Of a DNA stretch of 64,000 bases, positions 44,982-53,990 are shown piece by piece. Numbering within the stretch: the stretch's first letter is position 1; each line of letters opens with the position of its first letter. This DNA is from an uncultured Aquimarina sp. (GTDB lineage: Bacteria; Bacteroidota; Bacteroidia; Flavobacteriales; Flavobacteriaceae), in contig CANLEM010000003.1 of assembly GCA_947489685.1 (NCBI GenBank), positions 1 to 64,000 on the forward strand, in the 5' to 3' direction. The position numbers and the translations under genes are program-made. The notes beneath the pieces were generated by a model. The model did not search any database, was not told the origin of the DNA, and saw only the letters and a list, made by a program, of their open reading frames with translations.

Positions 44982-45461
44982 ATGAAAATTTTGCCCATAA
45001 TCTTTACTTCAATATTTTTATTTTTTTCAAATGATATAGTGACTGTCGAAGAAATACGAGATTCTTATAAATATTGTAATGCTTCTAAAGAAAAAGCAGA
45101 TCAATTTTATACGTTAACCGAAAAAGCAATGCAAAATGAAGATGCCGTTTTTAAAGGCTATCACGGAGCAGCTTTGGCGTTAAAAGCATCGTTTGTCTGG
45201 AACCCTTTTACCAAATTATCCTATTTTAATAAAGGTAAAAAAATGATTGATGAGGCTATTGCATCTGATCCCGGTAATATAGAATTAAGGATGATACGTT
45301 TGAGTATTCAATCCAATGCACCAAAAATAGCAGGATACTATAAAAATATAGATGAAGACAAAATGTTTTTGATCGAAAATGTAGAAAGTAGTTCTCCGCT
45401 CGAGCTGAAGAAATATATAAAAGGTTACATATCTCACGCTCCAATTTTTACAAAACCCTAA
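44982..45461 (+). CDS. Small exported helical protein, TPR-like
   Basis: Not recognised by name. 159 residues with an N-terminal hydrophobic signal (MKILPIIFTSIFLFFSND) and a body of helices with a TPR-like stretch (KKMIDEAIASDPGNIELRMIRLSIQ). It is 15 bp after the propeller-like secreted protein and likely works with it. Its 3' end overlaps the convergent methyltransferase gene by 4 bp. Confidence 0.7.
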   Translation: MKILPIIFTSIFLFFSNDIVTVEEIRDSYKYCNASKEKADQFYTLTEKAMQNEDAVFKGYHGAALALKASFVWNPFTKLSYFNKGKKMIDEAIASDPGNIELRMIRLSIQSNAPKIAGYYKNIDEDKMFLIENVESSSPLELKKYIKGYISHAPIFTKP

Positions 45462-46645
45462 GTGGGTATTCTTTTGCAGTGTATAACAATCTTTTTTTGT
45501 TCCATATTTGTGGTAAAAAACAAATAGTCCTCGCCGCCATCTTTAATTTTAAACTTTTTTCTTAGCATAGTAACACTTTCAGGAAAGTTACGCGTTGTAA
45601 TATTGGCTTTTGTAATTCCGGCCTTTGACATTGTTTTTTTCTGGTACAGAAATACTGTTACTATTTCAAAACACCTTCCTGGGAAGTCTATTTTCTTATC
45701 CGAGGTATACAAATGAGAATGTTGATGTATTTTTTCTAACTCAAAAGAATCGGCAACACTCAAGAACCCCCCGCTTTTTAAAATAGCAGTATTTGGTTCG
45801 TATAAATAGGTTTTTGGTAACCCTAGGTGTATTGATTGTTGTTTCTCATCATTGAGTACAAACGAAAACTCTTGATCTTTAGTTTTTCTTAGGTTTATGG
45901 TATTGATACTAATGTCCTCAGAATATCCCTTAACCAGTACCCATAGCAATTCTTTAACCTCATTGTTTACCGCAACAACATGAATCTCTTTTACATATCT
46001 CAAAGCTTTAATTCCTATTTGGAAATCAAGAAGAGGAGAAGTCTTGATAAGGATATTGTTGCTTTTAGAAAAAAATAAATCCAGATGTGCAGGAACATTT
46101 GGCAGGCAATCCTCAAGAAAGAAAACTTTTCCTTTGTGGTCATGCCTTCTAGACGGATCTATATAAATCCAATCTACGGTATTTTGTTGTTTCAGTATTT
46201 CGATACCATTTCCTGGGATAGTTTTAATGTTTGAAACTTTAAGGGTATTAAAATTATGTTTTGCGATAGTGCTTAACTCTTCATTCATTTCACAATGAAT
46301 TACTTGCTTACACTTTTTTGAGAAAAAATAATCATCAATACCAAAACCTCCCGTTAGATCGATTAACACTTCTCCAGACACCAATTTACTTTTATAAAAG
46401 GCCGTTGCTTCAGAAGAGGTTTGTTCCAAATTAAGGTTAGGAGGGTAGTAAATATTACTTTGAGCGTACCACGTAGAGAATTTTTGTATTGCTTTAAGCC
46501 TTCCGTTAATTTGTTGTGCTAACTCTTTGGAAGAAATATTTTCGAACGGGCTTTTGCTTAAAATTAGCTTGCTTAAATCAATTGGAGTTTTTGATTTTTC
46601 GAAAATAAATTGTTGTACTTCTTTATGTAATATTTTTGAATTCAA
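45458..46645 (-). CDS. Class I SAM-dependent methyltransferase with THUMP-like domain
   Basis: 395 residues. A helical N-terminal region (~1-95) precedes a Rossmann methyltransferase core with motif I LIDLTGGFGIDDYFF, an acidic HCEMNEEL and IYIDPSRRHDHKGK, whose DPSRR replaces the D/N-PP-Y motif of amino methyltransferases. The C-terminal part matches the THUMP-like domain found in these Bacteroidota proteins. A nucleic-acid substrate is probable but unproven. It is directly followed by the AI-2E gene with no gap. Confidence 0.82.
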   Translation of the reverse strand: MNSKILHKEVQQFIFEKSKTPIDLSKLILSKSPFENISSKELAQQINGRLKAIQKFSTWYAQSNIYYPPNLNLEQTSSEATAFYKSKLVSGEVLIDLTGGFGIDDYFFSKKCKQVIHCEMNEELSTIAKHNFNTLKVSNIKTIPGNGIEILKQQNTVDWIYIDPSRRHDHKGKVFFLEDCLPNVPAHLDLFFSKSNNILIKTSPLLDFQIGIKALRYVKEIHVVAVNNEVKELLWVLVKGYSEDISINTINLRKTKDQEFSFVLNDEKQQSIHLGLPKTYLYEPNTAILKSGGFLSVADSFELEKIHQHSHLYTSDKKIDFPGRCFEIVTVFLYQKKTMSKAGITKANITTRNFPESVTMLRKKFKIKDGGEDYLFFTTNMEQKKIVIHCKRIPT

Positions 46646-47734
46646 TTATAAATCTTTGGTCAGTTTTTTTACAATCTTGTATTCTGATAAAAACTCCTGG
46701 GCAATTACTTTTATAGCTGTATAAAATGGCACTGCTACGATTAAACCACCAATTCCAAATAGCAAACCAAAAATAAGAATGGCTAAGAAAATTTCTAATG
46801 GGTGAGATTTTACGCTAGTACCAAAAATTAAAGGTTGATTTATAAAATTATCGATCATTTGGATGATCAAATAACCAATAAGAATGTAGCTTAACTTTGG
46901 CAAAATTACTGACGAAAAATCATAACCCAAATTACTTGTTATAGCCAGGATTAATATAAGTACACCACCAAACAAAGGTCCAACATAAGGAATAAGGTTT
47001 AGGATCGCTGCTATCAGCGCCACGGCAATTGCATTATGAACCCCGAATATGAGTAATAAGATCGTGTATAATATAAATAAAATTACAACCTGCAATAATA
47101 AACCAACAAAATAACGAGATAACAAATCCTTGATCTTCGTAAATGCTTTCATGAACTTATTTTCATCTTCTTTTTTCGCAAAAACCAATAAACTGTTTTC
47201 TAATAAAAGGCTATCCTTTAAAAGGAAAAAAGAAATAAATAGAACAGAAAAAACGCCAATAAGAACAGCGCCAAAACCACTTAAAAAAGAATTGATCGCG
47301 TTTGGTACGGCCTTTAAATCAAAAAATTGCATCAAATCTGTTTTTTTGATAACCTCAACGAGGCTTAATTTTTCAATATTAAAATAATCGCTTATTTCTT
47401 GGTTAAGACGATCAAAATCATCACCTATACTATTAACATCTATTTCTCCTATCAACTGCCCTTGTTCTACTACAATAGGAACGAATAGCGTAAAAATACT
47501 TAAGAAGAAGCCTATTGTAATAAGTAATGTAAATACTACTGCAAGGGTATTATTAAACTTCAGTTTCCTTTTTAGGAAAGAAACTAATGGCCTTCCCATT
47601 AACGAAATGACTGCGGCAAAGGCTATGTATATAAGTACGGATTGGATTTTATATAAAAACCAAAGCAGCCCTAAAACACCAACAATAATGGTTACTGCTC
47701 TCAGGATACCGTATGCTATTGTTTTAGAATTCAT
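46646..47734 (-). CDS. AI-2E family transporter (PerM/TqsA type)
   Basis: 362 residues, about eight helices. The family pattern shows in IAFAAVISLMGRPLVSFLKRKL, the central helical domain, and the C-terminal ALIAAILNLIPYVGPLFGG and GLLFGIGGLIVAVPF. The family moves small molecules or ions across the inner membrane; members include the AI-2 exporter and sodium/proton antiporters, so the substrate is open. It is one base from the methyltransferase gene and 12 bp downstream of the TrmH gene on the same strand. Confidence 0.88.
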   Translation of the reverse strand: MNSKTIAYGILRAVTIIVGVLGLLWFLYKIQSVLIYIAFAAVISLMGRPLVSFLKRKLKFNNTLAVVFTLLITIGFFLSIFTLFVPIVVEQGQLIGEIDVNSIGDDFDRLNQEISDYFNIEKLSLVEVIKKTDLMQFFDLKAVPNAINSFLSGFGAVLIGVFSVLFISFFLLKDSLLLENSLLVFAKKEDENKFMKAFTKIKDLLSRYFVGLLLQVVILFILYTILLLIFGVHNAIAVALIAAILNLIPYVGPLFGGVLILILAITSNLGYDFSSVILPKLSYILIGYLIIQMIDNFINQPLIFGTSVKSHPLEIFLAILIFGLLFGIGGLIVAVPFYTAIKVIAQEFLSEYKIVKKLTKDL

Positions 47735-47746
47735 AAGACAAAGATA

Positions 47747-48262
47747 TTAAGTGTTTGATAATTGTTTTGTGATCTCGTATAAGGCAATTCCGGTTGCGGT
47801 TGCAACATTCATACTGCTATTTTTTCCATACATATTGATATGTAAATTTTGATCCGATATCGCTAGTACTTCTTCGGAAACGCCAAAGCTCTCCTCTCCG
47901 ATAACGAGCGCTATTTTTTTAGGGGATAACAATTGAAATTCGGAAATAGGAGTACTATTAGAGGTAATTTCTAAAGAAATGATTGCATATTGTTCTTCTT
48001 TAAGTTTTTTGATTACATCGGTTATATTTTCTGAGGGAGTAAAAGGAACAAATTCATGAGTCGATCTTGCTGTACGTTGCATGCGCTTACTTATAATTGT
48101 GATGCCTTCTCCACAGAAATAAATATGCTCAATCCCAAAACTATCCGCAATCCTGAAAATACTACCAATATTGGCAGGTGAGTTTACCCGATCACAAATA
48201 AGTGTTATCGGAAATTGTTTTGCCGTAAACGTAGTATTATAATGGTGCAGTTGTTCATTCAT
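47747..48262 (-). CDS. TrmH/SpoU family RNA methyltransferase
   Basis: 171 residues. SPOUT family motifs: PANIGSIFRIADSFGI (motif 1), IALVIGEESFGVSEEVL (motif 2) and MYGKNSSMNVATATGIALYE (motif 3, the knotted SAM site). It 2'-O-methylates a ribose in tRNA or rRNA. There is no extra N-terminal substrate domain. It overlaps the DUF4159 gene by one base. Confidence 0.9.
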   Translation of the reverse strand: MNEQLHHYNTTFTAKQFPITLICDRVNSPANIGSIFRIADSFGIEHIYFCGEGITIISKRMQRTARSTHEFVPFTPSENITDVIKKLKEEQYAIISLEITSNSTPISEFQLLSPKKIALVIGEESFGVSEEVLAISDQNLHINMYGKNSSMNVATATGIALYEITKQLSNT

Positions 48263-48906
48263 TAATTCTCAAAGGCGTATTTGATAATATTTGCTCCCAT
48301 TTTTAAGGCTTTTAGGCGTACTTCTTCAGGGTCATTATGAACTTCGGCATTTTCCCAACCATCACCCAGATCACTTTCGAAGGTAAAGAGAACCAATAAT
48401 CTATCTTCATGGATTATACCCAATGCTTGTGGCCGCTTGCCATCATGCTCATGGATCTTGGGTAGTCCTTGAGGGAAGTTATACTTTGAAGAAAAAATAG
48501 GATGCGTAACTGGTAATTCTATCAATTCTTTATCTGGAAAAACCTTAACCAATTCTTTACGTATATAAGGCTCCATACCATAATTATCATCAATATGTAA
48601 AAATCCACCACTGATAAGATAATTCCTTAGGTTTTCGGCATCTTCTTCTGTGAAAAATACATTACCATGACCGGTCATGTGTAAATAAGGGTACTGAAAT
48701 ATATCGATACTTTCTGGCTTTACAGTTTTGGGTTTGCTATTTATTGTAGTACTTATATTTTGATTACAGAATTGAATAAGGTTGGGTAGGGCAGTAGGGT
48801 TACTATACCAATCACCCCCACCTTTGTATTGTAAAATGGCTATATCTTGACTATAACCAGAGATAGAAAATAAAAAAATGAAAACACTAACAGTAAGTTT
48901 ACCCAT
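48262..48906 (-). CDS. DUF4159 domain protein, exported
   Basis: 214 residues with a short signal peptide (MGKLTVSVFIFLFSISGYSQ). The DUF4159 body has YKGGGDWYSNPTALPNL, MTGHGNVFFTEEDAENLRNY and GGFLHIDDNYG, a GATase-like fold seen in Bacteroidota. The function is unknown. It forms a run with the TrmH, AI-2E and methyltransferase genes; the next gene upstream (DUF1223) is divergent, leaving a 44-bp shared promoter region. Confidence 0.85.
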   Translation of the reverse strand: MGKLTVSVFIFLFSISGYSQDIAILQYKGGGDWYSNPTALPNLIQFCNQNISTTINSKPKTVKPESIDIFQYPYLHMTGHGNVFFTEEDAENLRNYLISGGFLHIDDNYGMEPYIRKELVKVFPDKELIELPVTHPIFSSKYNFPQGLPKIHEHDGKRPQALGIIHEDRLLVLFTFESDLGDGWENAEVHNDPEEVRLKALKMGANIIKYAFEN

Positions 48907-48950
48907 ATAATTCGTCTAAAATAAAGTCTAAAAATACTAAAATAAAACAG

Positions 48951-49670
48951 ATGAAAAAGAAGCTTTTGATTGTATTAACGCTTATTGCTTCGATATCACT
49001 AAATGCGCAAAATAATAGTGAGTCGATTGTTGTGTTAGAATTATTTACCTCTCAGGGGTGCAGTAGTTGTCCTCCTGCGGATAGATTGTTGGATAATATT
49101 AGAAAATCACATGAGGATGAAAACGTGTATGTATTATCTTATCATGTAGATTACTGGAACCGATTAGGCTGGAAAGATCCGTTTAGCACTGGATCATACA
49201 GCGATTATCAGCGCGAATATGCAACTAAGTTTAATAGTAGATCAATATATACTCCACAATTAGTAGTAAATGGAAGTGAACACTTTACAGGATCTAATCG
49301 ATATAAAGCTAATGATGCATTACAAAAATATTCAAAATCCAAGGCAAACAATACAATTGTATTAAATGATGTTAGAAAAGAAGGGGAGACTATACAATTA
49401 AATTATAAAGTTGAAGGAAATGATTTTAGCACGATTACTTTAGCCTTAGTGGTTTCAGAAAGAACTACTGATGTGTCTAGAGGAGAAAATCGTAATCGAG
49501 TATTAAAAAACACCAATATAGTCGCGAATCGTAGAGTTGAAAGTGAAAACTCAGGAAAAATAACCATTTCTATTCCGGATTGGATTTCAAAAAATGATAA
49601 ACTTTCGGTTATAGCATATACTCAGGATAATAGCTTGAAAACAACGGGTGCTGTTAAAGCAGAAATTTAA
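48951..49670 (+). CDS. DUF1223 thioredoxin-like exported protein
   Basis: 239 residues with signal peptide MKKKLLIVLTLIASISLNAQ. It has the DUF1223 motif LFTSQGCSSCPPADRLL, which contains a CxxC pair in a thioredoxin-like fold, plus VLSYHVDYWNRLGWKDPFS and YTPQLVVNG. It may act as a periplasmic thiol-disulfide or metal-binding protein; the reaction is not known. It is transcribed away from the DUF4159 gene. Confidence 0.85.
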   Translation: MKKKLLIVLTLIASISLNAQNNSESIVVLELFTSQGCSSCPPADRLLDNIRKSHEDENVYVLSYHVDYWNRLGWKDPFSTGSYSDYQREYATKFNSRSIYTPQLVVNGSEHFTGSNRYKANDALQKYSKSKANNTIVLNDVRKEGETIQLNYKVEGNDFSTITLALVVSERTTDVSRGENRNRVLKNTNIVANRRVESENSGKITISIPDWISKNDKLSVIAYTQDNSLKTTGAVKAEI

Positions 49671-49777
49671 AATAATTGTAATTGGCATAAAGTTAACTTT
49701 TTGAATGTGATTTTTGGCTTACTTTAAAGCGTACATAATACCTAGGTATTAAGAAACTTAATCATAAACCAATCACG

Positions 49778-50671
49778 ATGAAAATTACTGTTATTTTATG
49801 CCTTTGTTTACTTTTTGTTTCTTGTGAACCAAAAAGAAAGGTTCCTAATGAAGCGCAAATTTTTGGTGAAGGAAAAATATCTACTAAGGCGCCAGAATTT
49901 GCAACTACTTTTAATGTTGAGGAAGATATAGTTTTTTTTAACCGTACCTCTGCAGATCGATCTTCCATGAAAATTATGTATGCTACTTATGATGGAAAAC
50001 AATGGTCTGGTGCCGAGAGCCTTCCGTTTTCTACAGGTAAATATCGAGATGTAGATCCATTTTTAACCTTAGATGGGAGTAGATTGTATTTTAGCTCCAC
50101 AAGACCTGTCGGCGATAAGAATAATGGTATATACAATACCTGGTATATAGAGAGGCTTAAAGAAGGATGGTCTCAACCCATTAATCCCGGGCAACCATTT
50201 AATTCTGATTCTACAGATATTTTTGTTACTATATCCGCTACAGGAAATGCTTATTTCGTTTCTGAAAGAGAAAAGAGGGGGATTGTAAAAAGTGAGTACA
50301 AAAATGGGAGTTATATGCCCTCAAAAAGTATTGATCTGAAATTGAGAGGAAAGCCAATTTATGCTAGTAACCCTTGTATTGCCTATGATGAAAGTTTTCT
50401 TATCGTAGCTGCTCGTGATCCCAAAGGTAATGGTTCTCCCGACTTATTTGTGTCTTGGAATACTAATGGAACATGGTCGGAATTGATAAACTTAGGATTA
50501 CGAGTAAATTCGGATTATGCAGATTTTGCTCCTAGTTTAAGTAAAGATCAGAAAACGCTCTTTTTTACTTCAGAACGACCGGGAATTGTTCCTAAACAAG
50601 AAAAAGGTGTTCGTCCACCGGGTGATATTTATTATGTAAATCTCGAATCCGTTTTAGCAGATTTAAAATGA
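49778..50671 (+). CDS. PD40/TolB-like propeller lipoprotein
   Basis: 297 residues. A lipoprotein signal MKITVILCLCLLFVSCEP puts it on a membrane. The body is made of propeller repeats of the PD40 type (DVDPFLTLDGSRLYFSSTRPVGD, CIAYDESFLIVAARDPKG, DFAPSLSKDQKTLFFTSERPG). The role is unknown; such proteins often scaffold peptide or glycan binding. It stands alone. Confidence 0.82.
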   Translation: MKITVILCLCLLFVSCEPKRKVPNEAQIFGEGKISTKAPEFATTFNVEEDIVFFNRTSADRSSMKIMYATYDGKQWSGAESLPFSTGKYRDVDPFLTLDGSRLYFSSTRPVGDKNNGIYNTWYIERLKEGWSQPINPGQPFNSDSTDIFVTISATGNAYFVSEREKRGIVKSEYKNGSYMPSKSIDLKLRGKPIYASNPCIAYDESFLIVAARDPKGNGSPDLFVSWNTNGTWSELINLGLRVNSDYADFAPSLSKDQKTLFFTSERPGIVPKQEKGVRPPGDIYYVNLESVLADLK

Positions 50672-50698
50672 TTATTGGCAGGTTATAAAAAGCCTCTA

Positions 50699-51841
50699 TT
50701 AAGGGATTATTTTAAAGGCGATTAATTGATTTAATTGTGGGAGAAAAGAATTGAAGTTATTATCTGACACCACCACAATAGTTCGACTTCCATCTGCAAG
50801 TTTGGGGCCGAAAGTAATTCCTTCAAGGTTATCTACGGTGTTATTTGTTAGTTGACCTCTAATTGTTTCAAAGTCAAAAAGTAATGTTTTCTCGGCTTTT
50901 ACAACGCTATTGTTTGTAAGTGTCTCGGTAGATAGCGTATTCGTTGCATTTGTAGCATCCACTTTATAAATTTTTACATTATTTCCCCCATCTAGATAAC
51001 CCGAAGCAAAAGAACGTTCTAAAGCCAAAAATTTATTCTCATCATATGCCAGGATCTCTACTAATCCATTTACTTCAAAAGTAGTTCCTAGAGTTGCTTC
51101 TCTAGCTACCGGATCTAATTCATAAGCAAACTGTCGTTCTGCAGTTCCTGTTGTTTTATTAAAAAAGGTTATCCTTACAGGAGATGGTGTATCTACGGTA
51201 GTTGGTTCTGGTCCGTCTTCTATTAAAGGTAATTCAAAAGAAACCCAATATCCATTGTTATCATGACTCGGGGATAAACCTTCAAGCACGCCATTGTGTC
51301 TGGGGCCTTTTGTATCATCAGTAGCATTTGCCTTAAAATTATCAGGTAGTGTAAAGTTTCTAATTTGGTTTCCGTTTGTTGATATTTCAATTAAAGCTGG
51401 ATCAATGTTATTTACAATAGAACCTTCGCTGGTATAAAAAATCGTTCCAGATGCAGTATCAAATCTAATCGCCTCGGGGTCAACTATTCCGGTTTCTAAT
51501 GAGATACCCGAAGCATCTTTTATTTCAATCATAGTATTAATTGCTACGTTTCCAAATCCATCTTTGGTATATGCAATATCTGCTTCGTAATATCTAATTG
51601 GAGGTACCGAAGTGTCACAGATAAGATACCATTTGCCTTCGTGATAATCGATACCTGATAATCCTCCTACAGGAACACCATTAATGTCTTGTACCGGAAT
51701 AACAAATTCGTCAATAAACTCAATAGCACTAATTGTATTTTGATTATCCGTTACCGGAGTCGTATCCGGATTGTTATTATTTGAAGAGCAACTCGCGCAT
51801 AACAAAACAATAACAAATAATGTATTTAATCGCTGTATCAT
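50699..51841 (-). CDS. Esterase-like phytase-family lipoprotein
   Basis: 380 residues. A lipobox (VLLCASCSSN) is followed by a serine/asparagine tether and the esterase-like/phytase-like domain: VPVGGLSGIDYHEGKWYLICD, VDPEAIRFDT, LEGLSPSHDNNGYWVSFELPL and VDNLEGITFG. These Glu/Gly-Leu-Ser motifs are typical of this propeller family, first noticed in phosphatase-like proteins. The actual substrate is not known. It is convergent with the PD40 lipoprotein gene. Confidence 0.85.
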   Translation of the reverse strand: MIQRLNTLFVIVLLCASCSSNNNNPDTTPVTDNQNTISAIEFIDEFVIPVQDINGVPVGGLSGIDYHEGKWYLICDTSVPPIRYYEADIAYTKDGFGNVAINTMIEIKDASGISLETGIVDPEAIRFDTASGTIFYTSEGSIVNNIDPALIEISTNGNQIRNFTLPDNFKANATDDTKGPRHNGVLEGLSPSHDNNGYWVSFELPLIEDGPEPTTVDTPSPVRITFFNKTTGTAERQFAYELDPVAREATLGTTFEVNGLVEILAYDENKFLALERSFASGYLDGGNNVKIYKVDATNATNTLSTETLTNNSVVKAEKTLLFDFETIRGQLTNNTVDNLEGITFGPKLADGSRTIVVVSDNNFNSFLPQLNQLIAFKIIP

Positions 51842-51910
51842 AATAGTGAAATATTGATTAATAAATATATAATTTAAAGCTGGATAATTATGTTAATGGT
51901 TTTCCTATCG

Positions 51911-52615
51911 TTAGGAATTTATAAAAGCCACGCTATGCGCTGCTACTATGGCAGCAGTTTCAGTACGTAACCTCGAGTCACCTAAACTAATAGGAGTATA
52001 TTCTGATGCTAGTGCAATCTCAATTTCTTTAAAAGAAAAATCTCCTTCAGGACCTATTAATATTGTACTATTTGATTTTGGAGATACTGTGTCTTTTAAT
52101 GTTTGCTTTTTGGTGTCTTCGCAATGTGCAATAAGCAATTGATCATTATTTTTTTGATTCATAAAATCAGAAAATGAAATGGCAGGATTTAATTTGGGTA
52201 AATAACAGTGTAAAGATTGCTTCATAGCACTTTGTAAAATGCGCTCAAATCGTTCGATTTTGATAACTTTTCTTTCACTATGATCGCATAATATTGGTGT
52301 AATTTCATCAACTCCTATTTCGGTTGCTTTTTCTAAAAACCATTCATATCGGTCATTCATTTTTGTAGGAGCAACTGCCAAATGAAGTCGATACGGTTTT
52401 TTTTCTTGCAGGGTATAAGAAACTATGGATGCAATGCATTGATTTGGGTTAGAAAATGTAATATGGGCATTGAATAAATAGCCATTTCCATTGGTAATAT
52501 GCAGTACATCGCCTTCTTTTTTCCTGAGAACTTTAGATATATGTTTACTTTCTTCTCTCGAGAATTTTATATCAGTACTTGATTCATGTAATGTGTTATT
52601 ATAAAACAACTGCAT
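51911..52615 (-). CDS. rsmE: 16S rRNA (uracil-1498-N3)-methyltransferase
   Basis: 234 residues. An N-terminal PUA-like beta domain (KHISKVLRKKEGDVLHITNG) and a C-terminal SPOUT knot with IGPEGDFSFKEIEIA and LGDSRLRTETAAIVA, the RsmE signature. It methylates N3 of U1498 in 16S rRNA after 30S assembly. A small membrane-protein gene and tsaD lie nearby; the former is divergent. Confidence 0.94.
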   Translation of the reverse strand: MQLFYNNTLHESSTDIKFSREESKHISKVLRKKEGDVLHITNGNGYLFNAHITFSNPNQCIASIVSYTLQEKKPYRLHLAVAPTKMNDRYEWFLEKATEIGVDEITPILCDHSERKVIKIERFERILQSAMKQSLHCYLPKLNPAISFSDFMNQKNNDQLLIAHCEDTKKQTLKDTVSPKSNSTILIGPEGDFSFKEIEIALASEYTPISLGDSRLRTETAAIVAAHSVAFINS

Positions 52616-52807
52616 TTGACTTATTTTTTCTGAAAAACTTAAAAAGCTGTAAAGTTAGGGTTTTATTAGAAAAGTTCTATTGATGATCTGGTAAAGTAAA
52701 GTGTTATTTTCGATTCTATAAGTAACACTCAAAGATTAATACTTTGGAAAATAAAAACGTAAGTTTTATCATCTTTGATCTACTAATATCAAATTAAGTA
52801 CAGAACT

Positions 52808-52942
52808 ATGGAAATATTTGAATATTTAACAGGAAGAGGAGGATTTTTAATATTAGCTTTATTTGTGGTTTTAATCGTTTTGTATAATAAGATTAGATCA
52901 AGAAGGAAATATTTTAAAGCATCGCCAAAGAAGAAAAAATAA
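52808..52942 (+). CDS. Small single-helix membrane protein, 44 aa
   Basis: Not recognised. 44 codons from ATG to TAA: MEIFEYLTGRGGF, one hydrophobic helix (LILALFVVLIVLY), then a strongly basic tail KIRSRRKYFKASPKKKK. This layout (short acidic start, one helix, lysine-rich end) is typical of real bacterial microproteins and is unlike the neighbouring noncoding DNA. It lies between the divergent rsmE and the convergent tsaD. Confidence 0.6.
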   Translation: MEIFEYLTGRGGFLILALFVVLIVLYNKIRSRRKYFKASPKKKK

Positions 52943-52967
52943 CTCGGTTTTTAACTGTATATATTCA

Positions 52968-53990
52968 TTAGAATTTGATTCTGGCTTTAGCCACCACACT
53001 CATATCTGTAAAATCATTATTTAAAAATTTCAGATAACCAACGATACCAATCATTGCTGCATTATCTGTGGTGTACTCAAATTTTGGAACAAAAGTATTC
53101 CATCCATATTTTGGCTCTCCTTCTTTTAAAGCTTTTCGTATTCCAGAATTAGCAGAAACTCCACCTCCAATAGCAATACTTTTAATCCCTGTTTGTTTTG
53201 AAGCTTTTTTTAATTTATCCATAAGAATATTCACAATAGTGTATTGTAAAGAGGCACAAATATCGTTTAGGTTTTCTTCAATAAAATTAGGGTTTTCTTT
53301 TACCTTTTTTTGAATAAAATAAAGTACGGCGGTTTTAAGGCCACTAAAACTAAAATTTAATTCCCCAACTTTTGGCTTAGGAAAAGGAAAAGCCTTTGGG
53401 TTGCCTAACTGGGCATACTTATCAATTAATGGTCCACCGGGATAGGGTAACCCTAATATTTTGGCACTCTTATCATAGGCTTCACCTACTGCATCATCGA
53501 TTGTTTCACCAATCACATCCATGTCAAAATGGTCATGCACAGTTACAATTTGTGTATGTCCACCACTTATAGTCATGGCCAAAAAAGGAAAATCAGGAGT
53601 GTTAAATCCATCTTCTTCAATAAAATGCGCAAGGATATGGGCTTGCATATGATTAACATCAATTAATGGGATATCCAAAGCAAGAGCCAGAGATTTAGCA
53701 AATGATGTTCCTACCAGTAATGACCCCATTAATCCGGGGCCTCTTGTAAATGCAATTGCGTTCAAATCTTCTTTGGTAATATTGGCTTGTTGTATGGCTT
53801 GATCGATTACCGGAACGATGTTTTGTTGGTGCGCTCTTGATGCGAGTTCTGGTACTACACCACCATATTGTTCGTGTATTTTTTGCGAGGCAACAACATT
53901 TGATAAAACTTTTCCGTTGCATAATATAGCCGCAGAGGTATCATCGCAAGAAGATTCAATACCAAGAATGTATATTTTTTGTGGATTCAT
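52968..53990 (-). CDS. tsaD: tRNA N6-adenosine threonylcarbamoyltransferase TsaD
   Basis: 340 residues of the Kae1/TsaD family. It starts ILGIESSCDDTSAAI and has the metal site HMQAHILAHF, SGGHTQI, GEAYDKSAKILGLPYPGG, FSFSGLKTA and a C-terminal DNAAMIGIVGY. It completes t6A at position 37 of ANN-decoding tRNAs with TsaB and TsaE. The gene is divergent from tamB, and the two start regions overlap. Confidence 0.96.
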   Translation of the reverse strand: MNPQKIYILGIESSCDDTSAAILCNGKVLSNVVASQKIHEQYGGVVPELASRAHQQNIVPVIDQAIQQANITKEDLNAIAFTRGPGLMGSLLVGTSFAKSLALALDIPLIDVNHMQAHILAHFIEEDGFNTPDFPFLAMTISGGHTQIVTVHDHFDMDVIGETIDDAVGEAYDKSAKILGLPYPGGPLIDKYAQLGNPKAFPFPKPKVGELNFSFSGLKTAVLYFIQKKVKENPNFIEENLNDICASLQYTIVNILMDKLKKASKQTGIKSIAIGGGVSANSGIRKALKEGEPKYGWNTFVPKFEYTTDNAAMIGIVGYLKFLNNDFTDMSVVAKARIKF

